Shown here: positions 1 through 7,222 of the stretch, piece by piece | Numbering within the stretch: the first letter of the stretch is position 1 | Layout: each line of letters starts with the position of its first letter | Assembly: GCF_030848945.1 (NCBI RefSeq) | Contig: NZ_JANHAX010000003.1 | Location: 1 to 64,000, forward strand | Direction of reading: 5' to 3' | DNA length: 64,000 bases | Source of the DNA: Marimonas arenosa | GTDB lineage: Bacteria; Pseudomonadota; Alphaproteobacteria; Rhodobacterales; Rhodobacteraceae | Position numbers and translations under genes: made by a program | Notes under the pieces: generated by a model | Seen by the model: the letters and a program-made list of their open reading frames with translations, nothing else | The model's database searches: none | What the model was told of the DNA's origin: nothing

Positions 1-993
1 GGATCCATTGCTGGCGTTGATCTGATAGCTGTCCGTGCCGGCACTGCCGTTGACCTGCATCCAGCCGCCATCGACCACGGTGATGTTGAAGGTGTCGTCG
101 AACCCGCTGCCCCAGACGCCCAGGCCGTCGGCCAGCATCGGGTTTCGGATATCGGTGATCGTGGTGGTGCCATTGACGCCCTTGTCCACCGTCGCGGTGT
201 TGGCGTTGCCATCGATCGTGACGGTCACACCGGCGCTCAGGTCCCAGTGCCCGAGGGTCACGTAGTCAAACGAGCCCTGCGTGATGCCCGAGAACAGCAC
301 CGAATCGTTACCGGAGCCGGGCACAACGACCTCGTTTCCGTCGTTGCTGCCGGAAACGATGGTGTCGTCGCCGCCACCGCCTTCAAGACGGTCATTGCCG
401 AGGCCGCCAATGATGCTGTCGTTGCCGCCGCCGCCGTTGATAAAGTCGTCGCCCGCGTTACCGCGCAGCGTGTCACGGCCGCCATTGCCCAGGATGCTGT
501 CATTGCCGTCGCCGCCCGCCAGGTCATCGTTGCCTGATCCGCCTTCGAGCGTGTCATTGAACGGAGTGCCGATGGCGTCGATATGGGTAGTGAGCGTGTC
601 CAGAACGAGATCGAATCCGTCGACCGCACCGCTGCCGTCGAAGTTCACTTCGCCCGAGTCGAGCAGTGCATCGAGCGCCGTGGAGTCGTCGAGTTCGATC
701 AGATCGATCAAGGCCGGGATCAGGTCTGTCGTTGCCCAGGCGAAATTGGTGAAGGTGATAATCGTGTTTCCGTCGTCGTCGCGGATCGTCATCCCTGTTA
801 CCGTGCCCGCCAGAGGATCCGCGTTCAGACCGGTACCGGTGAAGGTGACCTCCCAGTTGGTTGCAGGGTTGTACCCAACCACCTGTGTCGGCGTATTTGT
901 CGTGATGACCAGTTCAAATTCGTCATCGACGGAGTCATAGAACGCCTGGTCGAACACATCTGCGGAGCTCGGCCCCAAGTAAGTGATATCCAA
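1..993 (-). CDS. RTX (hemolysin-type Ca-binding repeat) protein, N-terminal part, truncated by window edge
   Basis: This is a reading frame with no in-frame ATG. It starts at a TTG (reverse complement of CAA at 991-993), with a good GGGAGG ribosome site five bases upstream. It stays open to base 1, so the C-terminus lies outside the window. The protein begins MDITYLGPSSADVF. Around residues 130-145 it has an acidic Ca-loop-like motif (NFDGSGAVDGFDLV). It then has about seven glycine/aspartate nonapeptides of the GGxGNDxL type, followed by a non-repeat segment. RTX nonapeptides bind calcium in proteins exported by type I secretion. No catalytic domain is visible in the part seen. It lies downstream of the RTX protease on the same strand. 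Function beyond being secreted and Ca-binding is unknown. Confidence 0.8.
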   Translation of the reverse strand, partial: MDITYLGPSSADVFDQAFYDSVDDEFELVITTNTPTQVVGYNPATNWEVTFTGTGLNADPLAGTVTGMTIRDDDGNTIITFTNFAWATTDLIPALIDLIELDDSTALDALLDSGEVNFDGSGAVDGFDLVLDTLTTHIDAIGTPFNDTLEGGSGNDDLAGGDGNDSILGNGGRDTLRGNAGDDFINGGGGNDSIIGGLGNDRLEGGGGDDTIVSGSNDGNEVVVPGSGNDSVLFSGITQGSFDYVTLGHWDLSAGVTVTIDGNANTATVDKGVNGTTTITDIRNPMLADGLGVWGSGFDDTFNITVVDGGWMQVNGSAGTDSYQINASNGS

Positions 994-1094
994 TTTTGCC
1001 TCCCCTATTTTGGCAAATGAAGTTTTTGGCCTGATTGGTGCGATCAATTCGCACCTTCAAAAGATTCTTCTCAAAACAACATTTGAATCAAGAC

Positions 1095-1128
1095 GTCTTT
1101 TCCGGAAAACAGTGTTTTTCCGAAAGAC
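1095..1128 (-). terminator. Imperfect inverted repeat between two RTX genes, possible terminator
   Basis: The arms GTCTTTTCCGGAAAAC and GTTTTTCCGAAAGAC are near-complementary and lie 39 bases past the stop codon of the RTX protease, in the direction of its transcription. A second perfect 7-bp hairpin (GGTGCGA/TCGCACC, 1037-1055) lies further on. There is no clear T-tract. These hairpins could end protease mRNA or attenuate read-through into the next RTX gene. Confidence 0.35.
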
Positions 1129-1166
1129 AGGGGAAACCGGAACGTGCAGGAAGCGGGAGCGTTCCC

Positions 1167-3260
1167 TCAGAAGACGAAGTCGTTGGCGTCGAGATCGGCG
1201 AGGTTGACGTTCTCGAGCACGATCGAGTTGCCGCCACCGGTGTCGATCACCACGTTTACCCCCACCTGGGTGGCGGCGCCGTTGTTCGGGTCGCTCAGAT
1301 CGAGATCCGCCAGCGACGAGATCGCGGAGACGCCGGAGAGAATGATCTTTTCGCTGTCATTCAGGGCGTTGAAATCGTTGATCGTGTCATTGCCGTGACC
1401 ATCGGCAAAGACGAACCGGTCGGCATTGAGCCCGCCGATCAGCACATCATCGCCAGGACCGCCGTCGAGCCGGTCGAAGCCAAGGCCACCGATCAGCGTG
1501 TCGTTGCCGCCGCCGCCATAGATCGTGTCGTATCCACCGTTGCCCAAGAGCCGGTCATCGCCCAGGTTGCCGCCGAGCGTGTCGCGGCCGATGCCGCCGA
1601 CGATCTCGTCATTTCCGCCGCCGCCATAGGCCAGGTCGTTTTCGGAATAGCCGCGCAGCGTATCGTTGCCGCTATCGCCCAGCAACGTATCATTGTCGGA
1701 TCCGCCCTGCAGCAGGTCGTTGCCGCCGCCGCCTTCGAGACGGTCGCGGCCAATGCCTCCGAGCAGGGTATCGTTGCCCAACCCGCCGCGCAGGGTGTCG
1801 TAACCGAGACCGCCTTCGAGACGGTCATAACCGCTATTGCCGACCAGCGTGTCCCGGCCGGTGTCGCCGACGATGGTGTCGCGGCCACCATTGCCGGACA
1901 GGTGGTTGGCGGTGTCGTTGCCGGTGATTGCGTCATTACCATTGCCGCCAACGGCGTTTTCGATCACCACGCCGTGGGCGATGGTGAACCCACCGCCGAT
2001 GCCCGAAGCATAGGAGACCCAGCCGCCGCCGCCGACCTCTTCGTTGATCGTCGCCGCGCGCAGGTCAATCGTCGCCGCCAGCGTACCGGAATGGGCAATC
2101 GTGTCGGTGCCACCCGTATCCCAGATCGCCATGTAGTAGGTGCCGGTCGCGTTGACCGTGGGCAGGGTATAGGTGTTGTTGCCGCTGTTGTAGGTGGTGT
2201 TGACACCATAGTTCTCTTGCAGCGCCGCGATGTCGATCGCCATCGGGCCGCCTTCGAAACCGTACGTGCCGCTTGTCCGGCTGCCGAGCGGGCCGAGCGG
2301 CCAGCCCGAGTTGTAGGTCATGATGGTGTAGACACCCTGGTTCAGGTTGTAGGTGCCATAATCGTCGAACTCGGCCGTGACGCCGGTCATGATCGTCGAC
2401 GTGCCGCCGTCGTCATGCGGGTGGGCCAGGCCGAGCCCGTGCAGAAGCTCATGCACGATGGTGACGAACCCGAAACCGCCCTGTTCGAGATCGCCGCCGG
2501 CGAAACGGTCCCACTGGGTGCCGTCGAACACCGCGACGCCGTCATTGGCCGAGCCGGGAGGGTTGAAATAGCCGAGGAAGGATCCGCCGACCTCGTTGGT
2601 ATCGAGCAGCAAAACGAGATCGGCATTGGCCGGGTTGGTCACCACGTTGAAGGTGAGGTTGGTCAGGCTTTCAATCAGGTCGAACGCCAGTTGGAACTGG
2701 CCGCGTTCATAGGAATTGAAGCCTTCCGCCGTATACCCGTCGGCGAAATAGCCCGCCGGGGCGAAATAGACGTTCACGGTATTCGACGGCAGCTGCGTGC
2801 CCCAGTCGATATCCATCAGCAGCGGGTTGGTCGTCGGCGATGGGATCGAGTTAATCGGATCGACGGTGATCGTGTAGGTGCCGATCTCGTCGAAGAAATT
2901 GTCTGCCGCGATGTAGTAGGTGCCGGTGTAGGGGGCCGTGAACTCGAGATAGGAGTCGTAAGTCAGCCACGGACCGTCATCGTTTTCGGCAAGCAAAGTT
3001 CCCGAGGAGTCACGGATTTCGACATAGGGGTCGGTCAGGGTATTGCCGAACATGGAGATCCCATAGGTCTGACCCGCGACCAGCGTGACCTCGAACCAAT
3101 CGGTATCTTCCGACACTTCCAGCGAACCGGTCGTCCAGCCGCCGACGTTCACCGAACCAGTTGTCGCGGTGGTGTCGTCGTAATCATCGCCGGGCGAAGA
3201 AAACGCCATGATCTCCGGATTGATCGCGCGGGTGGTTTGCTCAATCTCTTTCACGGTCAT
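1167..3260 (-). CDS. Serralysin-type (M10) secreted metalloprotease with N-terminal PPC domain and RTX repeats
   Basis: This is a predicted extracellular zinc endopeptidase of 697 residues. Residues about 35-135 form a beta-rich PPC-like (pre-peptidase C-terminal) domain. The catalytic domain at about 150-360 carries [11 protein letters not shown] (zinc ligands H270, H274, H280; catalytic E271) and a Met-turn TIMTY (M314), the metzincin hallmark. About eighteen RTX nonapeptides follow (440-612). A C-terminal module (613-697) then begins [14 protein letters not shown] and ends DANDFVF, the kind of hydrophobic tail used as an uncleaved type I secretion signal. There is no Sec signal peptide. 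The ATG is preceded by GAGGAG. All catalytic residues are present, so it should be active once calcium folds the RTX part outside the cell. No exporter or inhibitor gene is adjacent. Confidence 0.9.
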   Translation of the reverse strand: MTVKEIEQTTRAINPEIMAFSSPGDDYDDTTATTGSVNVGGWTTGSLEVSEDTDWFEVTLVAGQTYGISMFGNTLTDPYVEIRDSSGTLLAENDDGPWLTYDSYLEFTAPYTGTYYIAADNFFDEIGTYTITVDPINSIPSPTTNPLLMDIDWGTQLPSNTVNVYFAPAGYFADGYTAEGFNSYERGQFQLAFDLIESLTNLTFNVVTNPANADLVLLLDTNEVGGSFLGYFNPPGSANDGVAVFDGTQWDRFAGGDLEQGGFGFVTIVHELLHGLGLAHPHDDGGTSTIMTGVTAEFDDYGTYNLNQGVYTIMTYNSGWPLGPLGSRTSGTYGFEGGPMAIDIAALQENYGVNTTYNSGNNTYTLPTVNATGTYYMAIWDTGGTDTIAHSGTLAATIDLRAATINEEVGGGGWVSYASGIGGGFTIAHGVVIENAVGGNGNDAITGNDTANHLSGNGGRDTIVGDTGRDTLVGNSGYDRLEGGLGYDTLRGGLGNDTLLGGIGRDRLEGGGGNDLLQGGSDNDTLLGDSGNDTLRGYSENDLAYGGGGNDEIVGGIGRDTLGGNLGDDRLLGNGGYDTIYGGGGNDTLIGGLGFDRLDGGPGDDVLIGGLNADRFVFADGHGNDTINDFNALNDSEKIILSGVSAISSLADLDLSDPNNGAATQVGVNVVIDTGGGNSIVLENVNLADLDANDFVF

Positions 3261-3379
3261 CTGGCAACTCCTCTTCGTCGAGCCTCTTCTGACATCAAAC
3301 TAGATGGCAAAGCGGGTCCGAAGGCAAGAAGGGTCGGTGGCGCGCGCGACATAATGCCCGGTCGGGCGGTTTTCTGCCA

Positions 3380-4618
3380 TCACTGCTCTGGCGCATCCGC
3401 CTTTGTTTTCCGGATCAGCGGGGTCGCCAGCTCGGCAAATCGCAGCGCCTGTTCGGTAAAGCTGCTCACGGTGCCGGGGCTGATGCCGGCATGATCCTGC
3501 TTGAAGGCCGCATTCAGCTGGCTGACCAACGCGTCGGCCCCGGCACCGATGGGAATCAGGCGGGACGGATCGGCGAAGGCATGTTCCACGGTGCCTCCGC
3601 TGTCAGTCTGGATCACGGGAATACCGCGGGACACGGCCTCGCGAATGGCAAGGCCGAAGGTTTCCTTCCATTGCGACAGGAACAGGAGCACGTCTATCTC
3701 GGCGTAGAAGGCGTCCATCTCGTCCTGCGAAAAGCGCGGGTAGATTTCGACATCGCCCTTCAGGGTCTTTAGGTCGACGTCTTCCCACCAGGTGCCGTCG
3801 AGGCTGCCATCGACCAACAACAGACGATAGTCTTGGCGGTCGAGCTGCGAAAAGGCCCGGCGCAGAAGCGGCCAACCTTTGATCTGCGAGGGCCCGCCGA
3901 GAAAACCGAAGCTGAGCGTACCGTCACGGGCCCGGCGGGCGGCCTGCGCCTCGAAGAAGCCGGGGCCGGGCAGACGAACGCCGTTCTCCCAGACCACGCC
4001 CTTGCCCGGAGCGAAGCCCGAGTTTTCGGACAGCTCAAGCGCAAACCGGCTGGGATAGGTGACGAGATCGATATGCGCGGCCTGCGCCAGAAGGTAATCG
4101 CGCCGCGTGCGGGCGGCGCTGAAATCATCGACGCAGCCGCGGCAGGCCTCGATCCTGATCGGGTCCTGGCCGCAGTAGCTTTGATCGGGTTTGATCATGA
4201 ACTGGCGATCGCAGAGCCACCAGAAATCGTGCACCGAAAGAATGACCGGAATGTCCCGCGCCTTGGCCGCCGAGAAGATGCCGGCGCCCATGTCCTGGAT
4301 GCAATGGGCATGCAGCAGGTCGGGGTCAAGAAAATCCATCAACCGGGCGACAATCTGAGTCACCTGCGGATTGTCGTAGAGCTCGGCATAGGAGCGGTGG
4401 CGGGGCACGTTGATGATGTAGTTGACGATGCCGCCGGTCTGCGACTTGATCGGCTTGTAGGGCACGAGGCTGTCATCCTGCACCATCGACACCACGCTGA
4501 CACGCGCGCTGGTCTGGCGCACCAGTTCCCGGGCCACCTGTTCGGCCACAACGGTGGCGCCGCCGTAGGAGTACGGCGCGAAGAAGACATTGGCGACAAG
4601 GATATGAATGTCGCTCAT
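3380..4618 (-). CDS. Glycosyltransferase, GT4-like (GT-B fold)
   Basis: This is a predicted cytoplasmic GT-B glycosyltransferase of about 412 residues. The N-terminal Rossmann half begins SDIHILVANVFFAPYSYGG. The C-terminal donor-binding half carries the GT4 signature ETFGLAIREAV followed by GIPVIQTDSGGTVEH. A cluster of cysteines (YCGQDPIRIEACRGC) sits in the acceptor half and resembles the CxxC-type insertion seen in some GT4 enzymes. I chose the ATG at 4618 because it overlaps the upstream gene's stop in an ATGA junction. An in-frame GTG four codons earlier is possible. It is translationally coupled to the next upstream glycosyltransferase. Substrates cannot be read from sequence; a surface glycan or a glycosylated secreted protein is the likely target. 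Confidence 0.85.
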   Translation of the reverse strand: MSDIHILVANVFFAPYSYGGATVVAEQVARELVRQTSARVSVVSMVQDDSLVPYKPIKSQTGGIVNYIINVPRHRSYAELYDNPQVTQIVARLMDFLDPDLLHAHCIQDMGAGIFSAAKARDIPVILSVHDFWWLCDRQFMIKPDQSYCGQDPIRIEACRGCVDDFSAARTRRDYLLAQAAHIDLVTYPSRFALELSENSGFAPGKGVVWENGVRLPGPGFFEAQAARRARDGTLSFGFLGGPSQIKGWPLLRRAFSQLDRQDYRLLLVDGSLDGTWWEDVDLKTLKGDVEIYPRFSQDEMDAFYAEIDVLLFLSQWKETFGLAIREAVSRGIPVIQTDSGGTVEHAFADPSRLIPIGAGADALVSQLNAAFKQDHAGISPGTVSSFTEQALRFAELATPLIRKTKADAPEQ

Positions 4619-5937
4619 GCCCGTACCCACGCGAGCACCTCGGGCGAAATGATGTGAGACGCGTCGTGCCCCGACCAGTTGGTCTCGAGATCTTCGCGGG
4701 CGCGACGGCCCATGGCCAGGGCCGCGGCTGCGTCGCCGGCCAATGCCTCGAGCGCGGCCCCCCAGTCGGCCGGGGTCTGCGCGACGAATCCGGTTTCCTC
4801 ATGCCGGACGACATTGGCCATGTCGCTGACCGTGCCGACAATGCTGGGCACGCCGACCGAGGCCGCGTCGATCACCCGCACGGCACTCTTGCAGCGATTG
4901 AAGATGTCATCGGTCAACGGCATCACCGCGCAATCCGCCCCGGCCAGGGTGGCGAGGTAGTCGTCATAGGTGGTGAAGGGGTGCGACTCGATCCGGTCCT
5001 CAAACACCTCGGGCAGGTGCTTTTCGTCGAAATGGCCGATGATCATCAGGCGGCGGTTCGGACCGCCGTCGAGAAACCCGGCGAGCTGGTCCTCGATCAA
5101 GGCGAAATCCACCTCGTGTCCGCGCGATCCGCTGGCGAAGGCTACGCGGAACAGTTTATCTTCGGTTCTGGCCGCGCCACCGGACTGCATCGCCTTCAGC
5201 CCATCGGAAAGAGTGGCCGCATCGGCGAAATTTCGGCGCAAGAAGACCGGGCGCGGCGTGTATTCGCGCGTATGTTCGACCATGCCGGGGGTGGAGACGG
5301 TGATCATGTCGGCGCCATTCATCATGGCGAGATATCTCGGTGCCTCGGAGATGAAATGCGCTTTCAGCTCGGGTTCGATCGCCTTCATGTTCTCGTAAGT
5401 CTCGTAGGCCGAGATTGAGAACAGCGGGTCGTCGAGATCGTAGAGCACCGGCAATTTCAACCGCCGCGCCTCGTAGCGGTACATCTCGGTCACCGGCATG
5501 GTTTGAAGCCGGTACTCGAACAGATGTGTCGCGTCCTGCATGGCATGGGCCGACCGCGGCACGTCGAGATAATGCGAATACTCGACCTCGACATCGCGCT
5601 TGCGCCAGAACTCGGCCAACTGTTCGACACGATACTTGCGGCATTGCGGCAGGTTCATGTCGGCGATCAACGCGATCTTGCGCCGTTTGCTGAGGAGGGC
5701 GGGCGCCTCAGCGACATGAAAGGCGTTTTGCCGTGCAAGCTGCTGCCAGATCTTGTTGAGATAGAGATGGTCGCGGCTGACTTCCCCGCCCCGCCGGCCC
5801 AGAGCGCTGCGGCCGCCGCCGCGCAGCACCATGCCGAGATAAATCCGAACCTTGCGCAGCGCCTGGCCGAGGCCCTCTTCTCGGATGGACGCGAAAAACC
5901 GCTTGATCAGTGCTGGTCGCAACAGTTTTCCGAGCAT
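4615..5937 (-). CDS. Glycosyltransferase, GT1/GT4-like
   Basis: This protein of 440 residues has a basic N-terminal helix region (residues 1-60) and then a GT-B type body. The nucleotide-binding C-terminal half shows ASGSRGHEVDF near residue 273, then TYDDYLATLAGADCAVMPL. It ends with SAVRVIDAASVGVPSIVGT, where an acidic residue replaces the usual Glu of the E-x7-E motif. I therefore assign the fold with more confidence than the exact family. It overlaps the following glycosyltransferase by four bases (ATGA), so the two are co-translated and probably add consecutive sugars to one acceptor. The ATG at 5937 follows a GGGAAG-like ribosome site. There is no signal peptide, and the protein is probably membrane-associated through the basic N-terminus. 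Confidence 0.8.
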   Translation of the reverse strand: MLGKLLRPALIKRFFASIREEGLGQALRKVRIYLGMVLRGGGRSALGRRGGEVSRDHLYLNKIWQQLARQNAFHVAEAPALLSKRRKIALIADMNLPQCRKYRVEQLAEFWRKRDVEVEYSHYLDVPRSAHAMQDATHLFEYRLQTMPVTEMYRYEARRLKLPVLYDLDDPLFSISAYETYENMKAIEPELKAHFISEAPRYLAMMNGADMITVSTPGMVEHTREYTPRPVFLRRNFADAATLSDGLKAMQSGGAARTEDKLFRVAFASGSRGHEVDFALIEDQLAGFLDGGPNRRLMIIGHFDEKHLPEVFEDRIESHPFTTYDDYLATLAGADCAVMPLTDDIFNRCKSAVRVIDAASVGVPSIVGTVSDMANVVRHEETGFVAQTPADWGAALEALAGDAAAALAMGRRAREDLETNWSGHDASHIISPEVLAWVRA

Positions 5938-6045
5938 GGAGTCTTCCCGAGGCTGGCAAGGGTATGGGCAGGGTCCGGCGCTTGTCTGTCACAAACACCG
6001 GGTCGGTAAAACAGAAAACTTCAAAACCGCACCCGACGGGACGGC

Positions 6046-7023
6046 TTAGAGCCTGTGCAGCAGCACCGAAAGCCAAAGCGCCAAAGTTCCAGGCAGACTT
6101 TGTCGGTAAAGACCGAGCTTGAGAAACCGCGAGATGCGTGTCGGCAGCGCGCCCTGACGCAGCTGAATGAAGTCGTCGAGCACCTGCCGGTTTTCCGGTG
6201 ACAGCCGATGTCGCGAGGCCTCGAGCGCAGCGATATTGATCTCGTTCCAGTCGCGAAAAAGCCCGTTGAGCAGCATCATGATGCGTTTGAGCTGAGCCCG
6301 CGGCGTATCGTTGGCGCCGATCTGGTTTTCGGCGTGCTGGCGATAATAGATCAACGGCGTGTCATCATGGATCGTCTCGCCGCCTGCCCCGGAGACGATC
6401 TGATAGAGCCACCAGTCATGCACCACCAGTTCGCGCACCTCATGTGAGGCCTGGCAGACCAACCGCGTCGCCGCCGGGTTCAACAGGATGGTATTGCCCG
6501 ACGCGATGTTCTGCACCAGAGCGTTGCGGAACCCGGGTGGTTTCGGCCGGGGCCGCGACGGCCGCGGATTGCCAAGATCGTTGTCCGTGATCAGTGTGCC
6601 GCTGCAGAACAGCGCAGGGCGGTCGGCCGGCACCCGTTCGAGCGCGTTGATGCCGTGGCTCAAGCGCTGGGGCATCCAAACGTCGTCCTGATCACAGAAT
6701 GCCAGAAAGCCGTCCTGTTCGCCTTCCGGTACCGCTCGGACAAGCGAAAGGAAGTTTTCGGCGCCGCCTTTGCACGGCCCCCGCACCGCCGTCAGCGGAT
6801 GTCCCTGTTCTGCGAAACCCATGAGAATGTCGAAGCTGCCGTCGACCGAGCCGTCATCGCTGGCGCGGATCGACCAGTTGCCGTGGAACTGGGTGGCAAT
6901 GCTGTGCAGCTGTTCGGCCAGGTGGTCCGCCCCATTGCGCACAGCCATCAGGATCAGGACATGCGGGTCGTCCTCGCAGGACAACGGCGCCGCGATGCGC
7001 GTGGGACTGGATTGTTTGTTCAA
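6046..7023 (-). CDS. Glycosyltransferase family 2 (rhamnosyltransferase-like)
   Basis: This GT-A glycosyltransferase has 325 residues. The N-terminal strand HVLILMAVRNGADHL (about 21-35) leads to SDDGS (about 55-59). The metal-binding motif CDQDDVW follows at about 110-116, a form common in rhamnosyl- and other deoxysugar transferases of surface polysaccharides. There is no ATG early enough to keep the first beta strand, and an in-frame stop lies just upstream. The start is therefore the TTG at 7021-7023, in front of AACAAACAATCC. It is the first of three glycosyltransferase genes read in the same direction. With its neighbours it probably builds a short oligosaccharide; the sugar and acceptor are unknown. 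Confidence 0.85.
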   Translation of the reverse strand: MNKQSSPTRIAAPLSCEDDPHVLILMAVRNGADHLAEQLHSIATQFHGNWSIRASDDGSVDGSFDILMGFAEQGHPLTAVRGPCKGGAENFLSLVRAVPEGEQDGFLAFCDQDDVWMPQRLSHGINALERVPADRPALFCSGTLITDNDLGNPRPSRPRPKPPGFRNALVQNIASGNTILLNPAATRLVCQASHEVRELVVHDWWLYQIVSGAGGETIHDDTPLIYYRQHAENQIGANDTPRAQLKRIMMLLNGLFRDWNEINIAALEASRHRLSPENRQVLDDFIQLRQGALPTRISRFLKLGLYRQSLPGTLALWLSVLLHRL

Positions 7024-7222
7024 ATCGCCACCGGACCTGGTCCGTCTCTGTCAGAGCAACCCTGCGGTTGCCAGTTCGGTCTTGTACCGGCATACATCAG
7101 CGGTATCCCGAAAGCCAAGGGCCAGTGGCGCAGTTCCGCTGCTCGCGCCGGGACGACCGGCGCCCGCCGTGGCGGGGCAACCAGCCGGGCGGCAAGGAAT
7201 GGCCGGATCTGTGCCGGGAGTA

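Noticed and set aside
1..6. Window begins with GGATCC (BamHI site)
   Set aside because: It could hint at a clone or contig end but is equally a chance hexamer; the gene simply continues past the edge.
1035..3494. 819-codon plus-strand frame opposite the RTX protease
   Set aside because: It is the reverse of glycine/aspartate RTX codons, which leaves a stop-free complementary frame of repetitive composition; the minus-strand product has complete motifs.
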